Shown here: piece after piece, positions 19,509 through 30,896 of the stretch
Numbering within the stretch: the first letter of the stretch is position 1
Layout of the letters: each line of letters begins with the position of its first letter
Source: Mycosarcoma maydis
Lineage: Eukaryota; Basidiomycota; Ustilaginomycetes; Ustilaginales
DNA: 64,000 bases
Reading direction: 5' to 3'
Assembly (NCBI RefSeq): GCF_000328475.2
Contig: NC_026485.1
Coordinates: 310,001 to 374,000 of the forward strand
Position numbers and translations under genes: made by a program
The notes under the pieces: generated by a model
The model's database searches: none
Seen by the model: the letters and a program-made list of their open reading frames with translations, nothing else
What the model was told of the DNA's origin: nothing

Positions 19509-22500
19509 CTACTGAACAACCCAGACCACGGCATGCGGCCGTACAAACAGTTCCACCAGTTCGGCCTTCTGTTTCCCCGTCGTTTCCCAATCAGCACTTT
19601 CTATCTGTCTTTGCCCTACCGCGAGCGCTGCAGCAAAAGGCCGCCCTGGCGAGACCACCGTGCACAGTTGTTTGCGTCTCTCCATGCTTCTCGGTGCTTC
19701 TTTGGCGCCCACCCCCGACATATGCTGCGTCACGTCTTGATCGTTAACGTCGGGATGGAAGTAGCGCACGCCCTTGTACACCCCCCTTTCTAATCGCAGA
19801 ATCGACTTTGCACCAAGTGCTGCCAGTTCCGAACAAGCAACGCGAAGCGTGATGCCAACCCACACGCCGCGAGTGCCCAAGACCGGTCCGAGGTATCGTA
19901 TTTCGGCACGCAATTTGCGTCCCACTCCCTGTGCCGCTCCTGCTCCCGCTCCCGCTGGTGTTGCCGTGGGGGACGCCCTCGAAGTGACGGATGGTAGTGG
20001 TTTCGGATGGCTGGCGCTGCTGCTGGTTGCGATCGTCGAACGTTTACCGCCGCCCGCTGCCAAGGAAGCCGACGGTCGCGTTGCGAATGACTTGGTCCGC
20101 GTTTCGATCGCGCTTGGTCGACTAGCACCAGCAGCTCCAGCATCACTGGCCGATCCACCCAAAGGCAACGCAACGATACACGCAATCGCCACGTGCAGGC
20201 TCACTCCACCCTCGACGCTCGTTACCACTCCCTTGACCTCGTTCTGCTCCACCTGAGATTCGTGTGCGCGCTCGTGTTCCGAGGGTGGATCGGGACAGTA
20301 CACAATCGTCTTTGTCGAATCGCGCCTCGGCAAGGCCGTCGAGGAAGCCTGTCGAGCTCGTTGGACGTTCTGCACTGCATCAGCGGGCATTGCTTCTCCT
20401 ACAGCCTCGGCCGTCGCTCTATCCGCTGATGCTCTACCACTGCTACCGATGGAGCTCTGCGCGCAAGCTGAAGTCCTTGTCACCATGCTTCTAGTTGGAG
20501 TTGTCGATCTCGCTCGCGGAGCCTCCTCTCCACTAATTGCATCCTCCTTCCGATTCGAAGCATTGCTGATCGTCCTAGCACGCAGATCTGCACCTGAACT
20601 CGTCGATGAAAGTGAAAAGGTCCCGCCTGGACCAGGTGTGGCTCGTAAGAAGGACGACTTGTGAGCCAGAACGGGCGGCTTAGCCGATTTGGTGGGTGTA
20701 GCGCTATCGATAGAATTTGCGCATGGTTTCGGGTCGCTTGTGCCTGTACTGGGGCGCGAGTGAGGGAGAGCGGTGGCCGAGCGGACGGGACGAATGGCCT
20801 TGGTGGGCGTCTTGTCCCTGTCTGAGGCAGGAAGCTTGGTGGGATGGCGCGGCGGAATGGCCTCCTGGTTGATTGTCGTCGGCGAAGAGCGAGCAGCTGC
20901 AACGGTATCTGGAATGCGTTTAGGTGATGCAGTCGGTGTGATAGCGGCTTTACTGTTGGTCGAACGTGTGCTTGCAACACTGGCCACGCTAATACCGCTT
21001 GTGGTGCGAAGTCTTTGCTGCTTGCTTGATGCTGCCGCGCTGGGTGTTACGGACCTTGCAACGGACGCGCTGACACCACTTGTCTTTGCGGTCGACAAGG
21101 CTGTCATCGTCGGCTTAGCGATATTTGATGGCGGCGATTCGGCAGCCTTGGCCCTTGCAATGGTAGACATGGCACCATTCGGAGTCGGGCTGGAACGAGC
21201 GGCTGAGAAGGACGTAGAGGATGCCGAAGCGCAAGACGTGGACCTGTGTCCGTTGGCAACTGAAGTTCTGGCTGCATTCCGATTGAGTACAGCTGCTCGC
21301 ATGTGGATGGAGAGGTCCCCTCGCTCGTCATCGTCCCGTATCAGCTTCCTAGCCGGTGAGGCTGTTGTTCCCGTTGGCGATGCAGCTGGAGCGGAGGATA
21401 TGATGCTCGAACAACTTGAATCAACCGCGCCACCGAGCGATGAACTCTGACGTGCACTGCCCCTTGTCGTCGCTGTACCGCTAGCTACAGCTGAAGCTGC
21501 AACGGCACCACCTCCAAGCGAACTGTTTCTCCTTGCTGCCATCAGCCTACCAGGCAAAGCTGTAGACTTGACACTTGGCGGCACCTCTGCCAAATACAGA
21601 TCGGTAGTTGTTATCTCCAACTCATCAGCAATCTCCTTCAAACACCATTTCTCCAGCTTGTTGAATCCTGAAAGTGCCCTGACATTGATCCAGCGTTTCT
21701 TGAGGTAGCGCAAGATGCTCGCGCGAGCAGTCTCTACCGCCTCTCTGGATGCAATCACCTCGAATCCTTGTTCTCGCAGCAAAACTTGACCCACGAGCGT
21801 CTGATAGACCTGTGCAGCTCTGGCCTCGGTCAGCCCATCGATGAGCATGACGAGGCTTTTTTCCAAGACGTCTCCAAGAAATCCAACGCCGTCGAGCAGA
21901 TCCGACCAGGCAGCACTCTGCACGATCTTGTCAAGATTGGCGTGCAGGACTGGCATGACTCGATTTTCGACTGTCTCGGCCATGCTTCGCAATGCTTCCA
22001 CCCATCGATTGGACCGTTCCGTGTCGATTCGCTGGCCAACTATTGAGAGCTGTCGCAACACTGAGACGACAAGAGTTGGGTCCTGAGTAAGGCGATCCGA
22101 GATGGAGTCGACTATTCGATCTTGAAGCATCGGGTCGAGGTTTCCAACGTCTTTGGCCCAGTAGATGCCAAAGTGTGCGCCCGAGACAGCAGCAATGGCT
22201 TTTTCCTGCAATGCTTGCTCGCAGACATCAGGACTGGTGGCAAATGCAAGTGTTCGGGGTACACGCTTGGCACATCTGCGACAGGGAGGAGAGCATGCAA
22301 AACCGTGACAAAACTCGCGGTCGATGAGGGCAGTCACGAGTGCCTGGAGCGTCTCGATTTGAAGATATGCGCCTGCACGCCAAAGCGAAAAGGCGGTGGA
22401 GAGGTCGAAGGTACGATTGGAGAAGAAAAGGGTACCCGTGTAGAGAAAGCCCAGGGTAAAGTGAAGTGAAGCGGAAGTGAACGGCGGCGATGGTAGGTGT

Positions 22501-24086
22501 AGCACAGGTACGCGCGCATCAGCATACGGCGAGAGCAGTAGCGATGCAAAGTACTGCGATCGTGAAGCAAGGATCATTCGATGTGTCGAGAACGAGGTGA
22601 GCTCGTCGTCTTCTGTATCTGAGTCTTCGATCCTGTCTGTGTCGATGGTCTGTGCTAGGGACAAGACCGACATGTTGGCATCTGGAATATCCATCAAGTT
22701 TGTTGGAGCACGCCGACGATGCCTACCGTTGTTGTTGCTGGCAACACCTTCCATGTCGCTCTTGTCTTCGCCGCCATCGTCTCCAAGAACGAGCTTGACG
22801 TCAGAGAACAGCTTGCTGCGCCACATGAATGTGAGATCAGATCGAAGCTTGTCGAGCTTTTCTTCTGGCGAGGCATGTAAGTCAAGAGTCAAGCGATCTT
22901 CGAAGAGAAAGTCGAAGGTGTTGACCATGTCTTCCTCGCCGGTGTAGAGGTATTGAAGCGTTGCCTCAAAGAAGGCCGGACTAACGCCTCCAAGACTGAT
23001 GGGCGCGCGAAGAGTGCTGCCATCGCTGACGACCGAGCGCGTGTCCATAAGACGTGAGTCAGCGGTAGACGTGACTGAGGCAAAGGACGATTTGCGTTCC
23101 GGTCCGCCTGTACCCGGCTCAGATCGTTCAGCGGATGAAATGGCCGACGTAGTATGCGAAGCTGCTGCCGTTGATCCCGTGTTGATCAGTCGAGAGGCAC
23201 GAAGACTGGTAGTCGGCGCACCTTCTCCCTCGCTGTCACTTGTAGCAAAGCCCAGAGCGATCGAATTTGCCTCATCAATTGAACCCTTGCGCAGCGGCCT
23301 TGAGATGCTAGATCTAGAGACAGGCTTGCGTAATGAAGGCTTCCTCATAGAGAAGCTGCTTGGGGGTGCTGCGCCGCGAACTGAAGAACGTGGCTTTGCT
23401 GGAACACCTGGACGCGTAACCGCAGAGTTTGTGGTGGGCGTGGGAACGGTGCCCGTCTGGGTGGAGCCGGAAAAGTTGGAAGCCAAGGATAGTTGCGATT
23501 CGCTTTGATGCAAAGGTAGAGAAATGAAACTGGCGGTGGAGCCGATATGTCGTAGCTGAGCAGCAGGTGCGCGCAAGTTGAGGAAGCGGGTTTGAAAGGT
23601 GTTGGTAGCGCGTGCGTACAAGATGGCTTTGTGAGCCCATATGAGTGTATCCGAAGGTGCAGTTGGGTTTGGTAGCGATGCATGCTTTGTTGATATCAAG
23701 GCGTAGTGTGCTGCGGTTGAGCTACTTTGGCCGGCAGTTTCAGAGTGTGCGTAAGCCGAGTGGTCGAGTTTAGAATCCAAGTCGTGCTGCTCTAAAGTTT
23801 CCGCGCTGGCGGTGGTCCAGCAGATGTCAGCAAAGCGGTGTTCGGCCTGTTCGAGTAGTCTGCGCATGTCGGCTTTCCAGATGCGAGTGGCCTCTTCTTG
23901 GGCAGAAAGAACTGGATCATCGTGCTGATGCCGAGTCGCCCGTGGTTCGGGAGCCTTTGATGGCCCTGCTTCAGATTGAAGGTCGGTGCTGGGTCGTGCC
24001 TTTCGTACCCGACCCCTTCTTGCTGAGTCTGCATATGCACTAGGACCGGCAGTTTGAGTACCGCTAGAGGTTAGCGGGATGGACAT
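19509..24086 (-). CDS. Large protein with two BTB/POZ regions and a C-terminal CAP-Gly-like domain
   Basis: 1,525 aa in one exon from the ATG at 24084-24086. A first BTB-like region is split: its start (LIWAHKAILYARA) is near residue 148 and its end (FFEATLQYLYTGEED) near 367, separated by about 200 low-complexity residues. A second BTB region runs from about 430 to 580, with STHRMILASRSQYFASLLLS and LHFTLGFLYTGTLFF. A helical BACK-like part may follow. Residues about 850-1390 are Ser/Ala/Thr-rich and disordered. Near 1392-1445 the chain reads IRYLGPVLGTRGVWVGI and GVYKGVRYFHPD, as in CAP-Gly domains that bind microtubule or EB-type tails. The canonical GKNDG motif is not recognisable between these blocks. 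I infer a cytoskeletal adaptor or Cullin-3 adaptor; nothing here proves it. An overlooked intron in the CAP-Gly part is possible, but I could not place one in frame. Confidence 0.8.
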   Translation of the reverse strand: MSIPLTSSGTQTAGPSAYADSARRGRVRKARPSTDLQSEAGPSKAPEPRATRHQHDDPVLSAQEEATRIWKADMRRLLEQAEHRFADICWTTASAETLEQHDLDSKLDHSAYAHSETAGQSSSTAAHYALISTKHASLPNPTAPSDTLIWAHKAILYARATNTFQTRFLNLRAPAAQLRHIGSTASFISLPLHQSESQLSLASNFSGSTQTGTVPTPTTNSAVTRPGVPAKPRSSVRGAAPPSSFSMRKPSLRKPVSRSSISRPLRKGSIDEANSIALGFATSDSEGEGAPTTSLRASRLINTGSTAAASHTTSAISSAERSEPGTGGPERKSSFASVTSTADSRLMDTRSVVSDGSTLRAPISLGGVSPAFFEATLQYLYTGEEDMVNTFDFLFEDRLTLDLHASPEEKLDKLRSDLTFMWRSKLFSDVKLVLGDDGGEDKSDMEGVASNNNGRHRRRAPTNLMDIPDANMSVLSLAQTIDTDRIEDSDTEDDELTSFSTHRMILASRSQYFASLLLSPYADARVPVLHLPSPPFTSASLHFTLGFLYTGTLFFSNRTFDLSTAFSLWRAGAYLQIETLQALVTALIDREFCHGFACSPPCRRCAKRVPRTLAFATSPDVCEQALQEKAIAAVSGAHFGIYWAKDVGNLDPMLQDRIVDSISDRLTQDPTLVVSVLRQLSIVGQRIDTERSNRWVEALRSMAETVENRVMPVLHANLDKIVQSAAWSDLLDGVGFLGDVLEKSLVMLIDGLTEARAAQVYQTLVGQVLLREQGFEVIASREAVETARASILRYLKKRWINVRALSGFNKLEKWCLKEIADELEITTTDLYLAEVPPSVKSTALPGRLMAARRNSSLGGGAVAASAVASGTATTRGSARQSSSLGGAVDSSCSSIISSAPAASPTGTTASPARKLIRDDDERGDLSIHMRAAVLNRNAARTSVANGHRSTSCASASSTSFSAARSSPTPNGAMSTIARAKAAESPPSNIAKPTMTALSTAKTSGVSASVARSVTPSAAASSKQQRLRTTSGISVASVASTRSTNSKAAITPTASPKRIPDTVAAARSSPTTINQEAIPPRHPTKLPASDRDKTPTKAIRPVRSATALPHSRPSTGTSDPKPCANSIDSATPTKSAKPPVLAHKSSFLRATPGPGGTFSLSSTSSGADLRARTISNASNRKEDAISGEEAPRARSTTPTRSMVTRTSACAQSSIGSSGRASADRATAEAVGEAMPADAVQNVQRARQASSTALPRRDSTKTIVYCPDPPSEHERAHESQVEQNEVKGVVTSVEGGVSLHVAIACIVALPLGGSASDAGAAGASRPSAIETRTKSFATRPSASLAAGGGKRSTIATSSSASHPKPLPSVTSRASPTATPAGAGAGAAQGVGRKLRAEIRYLGPVLGTRGVWVGITLRVACSELAALGAKSILRLERGVYKGVRYFHPDVNDQDVTQHMSGVGAKEAPRSMERRKQLCTVVSPGRPFAAALAVGQRQIESADWETTGKQKAELVELFVRPHAVVWVVQ

Positions 24087-24594
24087 GGTGAGTTGGATCG
24101 TTGCGATTGAGGCTGGATACGTGGTCGGCGTGGCAGGCTCGTCAGGATCACTGCTGTGTGAGTTGATGTGCCAAGCATCAAGGGCGCTGACGTGTCACGG
24201 GGGGGCGAGGGGGGTTAAAACTGTACTTGCAGCGATTGTCGTTGAATCCATACGGTACTCTCGCCCTATGCGAGCGATCGATGTCGATGGCTGCAGATGT
24301 GATCGAAGGATGGAGTGGCGGTTGTTCCGACAAAAGTCTCTGCTCCTTCTGCGGCCTTGTTCCGTCGGCTTGGTTCCGATCAGCGTGGGAGCGTTGACGG
24401 GACAGCCGAAGCAGTAAGTACTGGCAATGACAGATACACCACGTCGAATCGGGGCTAGAGGTCCCGTACGGCTGCACTCGTGACTTGATGGTTGGTGAAC
24501 GTATCCCTCGAATTGTGAAAGCTTTCGTCCATCGCAACCAAGAAGTTCGCACGCGCAACACATTCACGATTAACCAAAAAAAGGGTCCAGGCAC

Positions 24595-24640
<46 letters not shown>

Positions 24641-25056
24641 GACTTTCTCTCTCTTTCAGAATTCGCAAACCAGCGCGCCAATCGTGAATGTTTGCAGAGA
24701 GCCGTAGTAGCAGGTGTTGGTCTCGAGTTCCTCACGACTCACTCAGCGCTTCATATCGGCATGACTACGACGAAAACAAGTACAAGATGCAATCAGCTCT
24801 TCACTCAGATCAAGCCGTTCACAATTCGCTCTGTCAAGATCACTGTGAACTGTAACAAATAACGCGCAAGCGCAGCTTGTCTCGGAATGTCACACAAATT
24901 CCGTCATTGAGGCGTGATTGTAAGCAGGTCGGCTTCTCGCAAATTTGTCCATTGGTTCGACTACCTTGAAGTGAGGTGCTACAGACTTTGGCCAAGGGAC
25001 AGGCGACCACGGAAACGTCCTTGTGAACTTTGGCATCGTTCCATTATTGGAAAGAG
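24087..25056. other. Gene-free stretch between the BTB/CAP-Gly and SWP1 genes
   Basis: It holds a long CA microsatellite (24597-24636) and heptamer copies (TTCACGATT near 24564). No coding signal is seen. It should include the promoter of the BTB/CAP-Gly gene. Confidence 0.6.
24597..24636. repeat. CA dinucleotide microsatellite, 20 units
   Basis: An uninterrupted run of AC units about 40 bp long, about 510 bp upstream of the BTB/CAP-Gly start codon. Confidence 0.95.
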
Positions 25057-26158
25057 CTACGACGAAACTGCCAAACGCTTCTTTCTCAGCTCGCCCAAGG
25101 TGCTCCTCCCGACAACTGCAGTCACCAGACCGCCACCCAACAACAGCGGCAGCATCTGGAACAGCGTCAGTCCGATCCAATATCTCACTGCCAGACCTTC
25201 CAAGCCTACCAAGGCTGCGAACAGCACCAGTGCTTTCGAAGACGGCGATTGAACTTCTGGTTTGATGATGCCCAGTGCAGCAAGCAAAAACAGCCATGGA
25301 ACACCGGCGGTGACGAGCGAGGCGAGACCGCTGATCTTGGTGCTGGGCATGGTCTCGGTGGGCGAGACACCGAAAGTGTGCTTGTGCTCGGGAAGGCCGT
25401 GGAAGCCTTGTTCGATTTCAGCTTTTTGACGAGCTGAGAGCGAGGATGACGTTGATTCGACTGCAGCATCTACCAGGCTAGGTGGTGGAGTGAGAGAGGC
25501 AAGAGGCAGGGAAAGTGGAGAGTATGCACCCTCTGGAGCCGAGTTGATAGGGAAGTTAGCGATGAGAAGCGAGAGGATCAATGGCGAACGAGCTCGAAGA
25601 AGCGAGGCTGGAATCCTGTCCATTCTCTGTTGTAGCAAAAACGAGGTAAGCACACTAGTCAGCCATCGTTGTCATCTTTAAATGGCTGCGGAGGAGAAAG
25701 TCGCAGAAAAGACATACCAAGTTCCACGAAACCCTTCCAGTGCTAGGCTTGACGACCACAGGCCAAGCGTGAGATGCGCCCTCATCCTGTTCGGATGCGA
25801 GCACCACGAAAGCCTGATGAGGCACATGCTCCTTTCCGAGTGCAGCTCCGTCCTTGCTGCCGGCAACCTTGTTTCCCGTTGTGTCTTCCACCCCCAGATT
25901 GAGGGTGAGCCTGATCACATCGTCATTTTCCAACTGCGTTGGACTGGATAGACTAAAGGGCGAAGTGTTCTTCGAGTAGTCCGAATGGGTCGAGAAGTCC
26001 TTGGAGAGACGAGATGAGCCATCGACGGCGGACAGGGCAAGCTTGGCCGACTTCAGCACGTAGCTCAGCTTGGGCTCTGAGAGTGCCGCGTCTGCTGCCT
26101 GGATCAGGAACAACACCGACAAAAAAAGCGTTGCAACGACCGAAGCTATTGACCGCAT
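25057..26158 (-). CDS. SWP1: Oligosaccharyltransferase subunit Swp1 / ribophorin II
   Basis: Two exons on the minus strand, 26158-25718 and 25626-25057, giving 336 aa. The 91-bp intron (25627-25717) starts GTATGT and ends ACAACAG in phase 0, joining VSWNL to RMDRIP. The start MRSIASVV is the ATG at 26156-26158. Residues 1-24 form a signal peptide ending QAADA. The C-terminal half has the ribophorin II pattern: a pre-membrane LPEHKHTF stretch and then three hydrophobic segments, the middle and last around LEGLAVRYWIGLTLFQMLPL. The protein is a subunit of the ER oligosaccharyltransferase that transfers glycans to Asn of nascent proteins. It lies divergently 523 bp from RPS20. Confidence 0.9.
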
Positions 26159-26681
26159 CGTGTCTGTCCTTGTGTAGCGGCGGTAATGGATCAAGGAATG
26201 GCGATGCTGAGTGGCCAAGAAATGTAATGAGCAACGGTAAAATCAGGAAGATCGTCGCTGGATGGCGCGTGCACGCAAACGAGCGGCACCATCGACGTCG
26301 CCGTTTAGCTATTCGTGATTGCAACAAAGTGCCAGGCTGGAAGCCAAGCAGAATCCTTCCACAGGAAGGAATCACGAACATTCGGAAATTGCGTGGCGGT
26401 AAGTTCAGAGTCTCAAATCGGCTATTTTCTCGCAGCTCCTCCCGATGCATCTCGATCTCGATCGGAGGACAGACTTGCTGCGGCAAGTTCGATTTTGATT
26501 GGCTGAGGGCGTGGTGATTTGCGAAAATTTTCGGCACCGACGCCAGCTAAGTTTGCTCTTGTGCTGTCCAATCGTGTCTTCCTTCCCTTTTCTCTCCTCA
26601 TACTACCTCTTAGTATACCTTGGTCACCGCTGGTTTTCATCTTTTCCTTCTCTCTACAAACCCCTTTGCTATTCATACAAG
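26159..26681. other. Divergent promoter region, SWP1 and RPS20
   Basis: 523 bp without a gene. The RPS20-proximal part is pyrimidine-rich on the plus strand, as is common for ribosomal protein gene leaders. Confidence 0.6.
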
Positions 26682-27153
26682 ATGAGCTACGTCGCCAAGG
26701 ACAAGGATGTCGATGCTTCGGCCCCTGCTGCCAAGATCCACAAGATCCGCATCACCCTCACCTCCCGCAACGTCAAGAACCTTGAGAAGGGTAAGCGTCA
26801 TTCACCAATGTAACGATACAAGCTCAGACTGCATTTAACTAACATAAACATCTCTCTCTCTCTCCTCTTGGAACGCTTCTTTGTTGACTCCAGTCTGCTC
26901 TGACCTTGTGAACCGCTCCAAGGACAAGCAGCTCCGCGTCAAGGGTCCTGTTCGTCTCCCCACCAAGGTTCTTTCGCACACCACCCGAAAGTCGCCCTGT
27001 GGTGAGGGTTCCAAGACCTGGGACCACTTTGAGATGCGCATTCACAAGCGCCTCATCGACCTTCACTCGCCTTCCGAGATTGTCAAGCAGATCACGTCGA
27101 TCTCGCTCGAGCCCGGTGTCGAGGTCGAGGTTACCATCCTCTCCTCCAACTAA
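26682..27153 (+). CDS. RPS20: 40S ribosomal protein S20 (uS10)
   Basis: Two exons, 26682-26790 and 26894-27153, encoding 122 aa, the usual length for the family. The 103-bp intron starts GTAAGC and ends CTCCAG, in phase 1; splicing makes [13 protein letters not shown]. Diagnostic segments are [50 protein letters not shown] and RLIDLHSP. This protein of the small-subunit head belongs to the uS10 family and lies near the mRNA entry side. Confidence 0.98.
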
Positions 27154-27530
27154 ACGTGTTCATCTCGTCGGTTGTCATGATCTCCGGATGTACATCGACC
27201 TCTGAGGAAAGGAGTGTTCCTTTGACATGTTCTTCGACAGCGTTGCCAAAAGGGTGCGATCAGGTAGTTGGGCAGCATCCACGTCTTAATTGCGCGTGGT
27301 CTGCTCGTCCCTGCTATTGTTCAACGATCGCCCCACTGATTCCTGTAACAGGGGTCTCACGAAATAACACGACGCTCCTTTCATTCTCACTATTTCACTC
27401 AAAGTGCTGCATGTGTGTGAGAGCTGCAAATTGACCCTGGGCGTTTTGTGTAAACTATGAGCATGCCCATTCAGCATTGGATTGCGGCATTCACGATTCA
27501 CGATTGCTGGTGAAGAAACTGAAGGTGCGA
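27154..27530. other. Convergent 3' region between RPS20 and COG8
   Basis: No gene is recognised. A heptamer run (ATTCACGATTCACGATT) lies near 27489-27506, immediately next to the COG8 3' end. Confidence 0.6.
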
Positions 27531-30500
27531 CTACTTTTTCTTCTTCTTTTTCTTCCTGTTCTTCTTGCCTGCGCTGGTGCTGCCGGATGTGACTTCGGGA
27601 TTGGGCGTGCTTGGTGTCACGGGAGTGTTGGCTCCGCTATCGTCTTCTTCGGCGGCGGCATCATCATCATGTTCGTCGTCATAGTCACCTTCGTCCCGAT
27701 CAGATGGATCCGCTGTAGAGGTCGGGAGATTGCTCCCCTCGGTCGTTGCTGGGGCCGCTGAATTATCAGATGTCTTGTGGTTATCTTCCGACCTCGATGG
27801 TAGGTTGTCGTCATGCGCGGTCTTGATGATGCTGTTCGAAGATTCATTAGCTGGAACGACAGATGTAGAGAGAGAGCTTTCGTCCTGAGCAGGAGCCGCT
27901 TCCTTGGCCTCTGAGACAGCTGTACTGGAAGCAGCAGCTGCTGCTGCTCGATCGCGCTCCTCTTTGCGTTGTCGAAGCTTCTCAGCCAAACTGAATTTCT
28001 TGGCTGCTGAAGCAGCTGAAGGAGCAGATTGCTCCACGGTCTTGGGCGCTGCCTCTGTTGCAGCTTCGGCCACGGAGGAGTTGCCAGAATTCTCATCATC
28101 TTTCTTCTTGAGAGGCGCCGCCTGGGTCTCGGCGTCGACGAAAGGGATGTTAGGCCCGATCTCGACAGATTGAGCATCTTGAACAGCTTTCGACCTGGTT
28201 TCATCCTCAGCAATGGTACCGGCTCCTTCGTCGAGTATCACTTTCGCTTTCAGTCCTTTTGCTTCCTCCTGTGCTGCTACTTTTGCTTCTTCTTCAGCCT
28301 TGATTCTGGCCTCTTCTGCAGTTTCGACCCGTGCAGCTTCGTCCTTGGCCGTAGCACTCTTGGCTTCAGCTTTCAGCCTCTCCATTTCGTCGGCTTTGAG
28401 TCTTTCTTCCTCTTCAGCTTTCAATCTGGCGGCTTCCTTCGCTTCAGCCTCCTCCTCTGCCTTCAGTCGAGCTTCCTCTTCAGCCTTGAGTCGCGCCTCC
28501 TCTTCAGCCTTCAGTCGAGCTTCCTCTTCAGCCTTGAGTCGCGCCTCCTCCTCTGCCTTTAGTCGAGCTTCCTCTTCTGCCTTGAGTCGCGTCTCCTCTT
28601 CCGCCTTGATTCGCGCCTCCTCCTCTGCTTTTAGACGAGCTTCCTCTTCGGCCTTGAGTCGTGCCTCCTCTTCAGCTTTCAGACGAGCCTCCTCTTCAGC
28701 TTTACGCCTCGCCTCTTGATCAGCCTTGAGTTTAGCCTGAGCCTGAGCCTCCTGAACGGCCTTTCTCCTGAGATTAGCTTCTGATCGCCTCTGCTTATCT
28801 GATTGGACGATTCTTGACTGGGTGCCATCGATCCATTGCTTAGCCTTTTGCCAGACAGCGTCAATTTCGCCTGGTGCCAGACTGCCTTTTCTGCTATTTG
28901 ACGCGACATCAAAGATCTGGGATGCAACGACGTTCATGGTCCAATCGACGACAGAAGAACGCCACATGCGTATGGCTTTGATCAACATGGCGTTCTCTCG
29001 ATCCCGAAGCAGCTGCGTCTGTAGTGTTCGCTTTGCCTCTGGCTGCTCATCGAAATGCTGCAGAAGGGCTTGCGCTTCGGCGTCGACCAAGACGTGATCA
29101 TCGTTGGACGTTTCTATGGCGAGCTGGGCAATGATTTCGGGAATCTCTTCGAACAAGCGTTGCGAAGCACGTGCAAAATGACGGTCGAGATTTTGCAAGA
29201 GCGATGGTGCAAGAGAGATAGGAGGAAAAACTTGAAGGGCATTGATCCACTCCAAAAGACGATTGAGCAGTTTACCAAATGGCGGATAGTCGACAAGCTC
29301 AATGTTGGGCTGTGAAAGGTCGTCGTACGATGGATCGGCATTGTCTTCGCATACGCGATACATATCTTGCAAGGCTGATAGAGGTAGTTGAGGTGAAACA
29401 AGCCAGCGCGATGGCAGCGATGCTTCGTTGGTGAGCTTGTCCAGCTGTTGGTGCATTGGCGAGAATGCTCGATCGAGCGAACAAGTCAAAGCATTGAGCC
29501 AGGTAGCTTCAATAAGGCCGAGTGACGCTGTGGACGGAGTGATGGCGGAAGAACCGAATGGAGCACAGAGAAGAGTGCCAAAGTCAAATCCGAACCGGGC
29601 AAGAGAGGCAGACGCGTAGCTGAGCTGTGTGTGAAGATAGGAAAGGTTCTCGGCGAGCGTCTCGAGGCTGTTGGCAGATCCATAAGAGGCAGAAGAAGAC
29701 GATTGGATCGGCTGTGCGAATGCGACGAGCTGCGCAGAAATAGTCTCACGCAGCCGCTCGAGACCAGATGTCGCAAACGACGAAATGAGGTAAGCAGGTG
29801 TGACCATGTTGGCCACCGCACCGTTGCTGGAGCGGACTTGAGCAGTCGGTGAAGTATCATCGATGAAAAGCGCAAATGCCATACCAAGGCTGTCTGCCAA
29901 TTCTTCGCGCCACAGATCAATGTACCGGCGCAAGAAAGCTTGACTGGAAAGAGAGGAAGGCGAGCCCATAGTATCGAGAGCAGAATGTAAAGAGCGTATC
30001 CTAGCCTTCAAAAAGGAGAGACAGAGCTGATTCTCGCTCATACTGAGAAGAGGAACGCGATCGTGTGAATCGACCAGATGCCAATCCGCGAGAGTCGGGA
30101 GGAGAGCCTCAAACTGAGTGAGGCTACGAAGGACAGCGACAGATTTGAGCGCAGCAGGAAGCTTCAGACCAGGCTTTGAGAAGCTTGAAATGAGGTCGGC
30201 CTTCATGGCGGCCAGATGCCAGAGTGCCTCGATAAGCAGGGAAAGGTAGGTATTGCGTTGACCATGTGTAGTGTCCGAACGTGAAGTCGAAAAGGCAGCG
30301 TCAGCGGTGATGGTAGCAGCATCGGTCTCAGCTGCTCTAAGTAGATCTACGAGGTGTTTGGCCAGCTGGATCGCATCCGAGTGATGCCCGGCCTTGACAC
30401 AGGTGTGGATGAGGGGGGGTATCTCAAGGAGATCGGAGAGATGACCATGCTCGTACTGATCTGCAACATTCTGGATGCGCTCTCGTTCCGCCAAGACGGG

Positions 30501-30896
30501 TTGACTGGTTGTGACGAATGCAGCTGCCGCAGCTTGCAGTTCTGGCAGGGTGCGATTGATCAAGTCATCCAGGTGAGAGGCAAATGTGTCGAGGGAAGGA
30601 CCGAACTGCTGCTCTGCTTGGTGAATGTGGATGAAAGCGCGTGTTTGAGAGATGCAGAGATCTGAAAGCTGCTGATGTAGAGCTTCGGACTTGGATTGAA
30701 GCTGCTGCGGTTGGGTACGTAGATCGGGAAGGGTGAAGTTGGAGAGAGAGCGGATGTAGGACGCAACTTGTTTGTCGGCAAGCGCATCTGGTGAGATGGG
30801 AGGTTCGGCGGTCAACGCCGCATTCTGGATGAGCGAGATGAGCGAGGCTGGTAGTGCCGAGTCGACAGCTAGTGTTGCTGCGGGCATCGGAATCAT
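27531..30896 (-). CDS. COG8: Conserved oligomeric Golgi complex subunit 8, with a long repeat-rich C-terminal tail
   Basis: 1,121 aa in one exon from the ATG at 30894-30896. The N-terminal 600 or so residues match the Dor1/COG8 family: [17 protein letters not shown], then a coiled segment, then [19 protein letters not shown] and [19 protein letters not shown]8 is in lobe B of the COG tether, which captures retrograde vesicles at the Golgi; COG5, another lobe-B subunit, lies at 58103. The usual length is about 600 aa. Here nearly 500 further residues follow: about a dozen KAEEEARL octapeptides (roughly residues 727-820), then an acidic Ser/Ala-rich part, a segment [14 protein letters not shown] and a final run of lysines. 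The tail could be a single long charged helix. It is in frame with no sign of an internal stop or splice site. Confidence 0.9.
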   Translation of the reverse strand: MIPMPAATLAVDSALPASLISLIQNAALTAEPPISPDALADKQVASYIRSLSNFTLPDLRTQPQQLQSKSEALHQQLSDLCISQTRAFIHIHQAEQQFGPSLDTFASHLDDLINRTLPELQAAAAAFVTTSQPVLAERERIQNVADQYEHGHLSDLLEIPPLIHTCVKAGHHSDAIQLAKHLVDLLRAAETDAATITADAAFSTSRSDTTHGQRNTYLSLLIEALWHLAAMKADLISSFSKPGLKLPAALKSVAVLRSLTQFEALLPTLADWHLVDSHDRVPLLSMSENQLCLSFLKARIRSLHSALDTMGSPSSLSSQAFLRRYIDLWREELADSLGMAFALFIDDTSPTAQVRSSNGAVANMVTPAYLISSFATSGLERLRETISAQLVAFAQPIQSSSSASYGSANSLETLAENLSYLHTQLSYASASLARFGFDFGTLLCAPFGSSAITPSTASLGLIEATWLNALTCSLDRAFSPMHQQLDKLTNEASLPSRWLVSPQLPLSALQDMYRVCEDNADPSYDDLSQPNIELVDYPPFGKLLNRLLEWINALQVFPPISLAPSLLQNLDRHFARASQRLFEEIPEIIAQLAIETSNDDHVLVDAEAQALLQHFDEQPEAKRTLQTQLLRDRENAMLIKAIRMWRSSVVDWTMNVVASQIFDVASNSRKGSLAPGEIDAVWQKAKQWIDGTQSRIVQSDKQRRSEANLRRKAVQEAQAQAKLKADQEARRKAEEEARLKAEEEARLKAEEEARLKAEEEARIKAEEETRLKAEEEARLKAEEEARLKAEEEARLKAEEEARLKAEEEARLKAEEEAEAKEAARLKAEEEERLKADEMERLKAEAKSATAKDEAARVETAEEARIKAEEEAKVAAQEEAKGLKAKVILDEGAGTIAEDETRSKAVQDAQSVEIGPNIPFVDAETQAAPLKKKDDENSGNSSVAEAATEAAPKTVEQSAPSAASAAKKFSLAEKLRQRKEERDRAAAAAASSTAVSEAKEAAPAQDESSLSTSVVPANESSNSIIKTAHDDNLPSRSEDNHKTSDNSAAPATTEGSNLPTSTADPSDRDEGDYDDEHDDDAAAEEDDSGANTPVTPSTPNPEVTSGSTSAGKKNRKKKKKKK
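28430..28715 (-). repeat. 24-bp coding minisatellite in COG8 (KAEEEARL repeats)
   Basis: About twelve near-identical 24-bp units encode KAEEEARL, with occasional changes (ARI, ETRL). The codons for Glu, Ala and Leu vary between copies in a mosaic way, so the array is not a very recent expansion. Confidence 0.92.

Noticed and set aside
20773..21450. A 225-codon plus-strand frame inside the BTB/CAP-Gly gene
   Set aside because: It is the complement of a Ser/Ala/Thr-rich disordered region whose codons give Ala/Leu/Val on the other strand.
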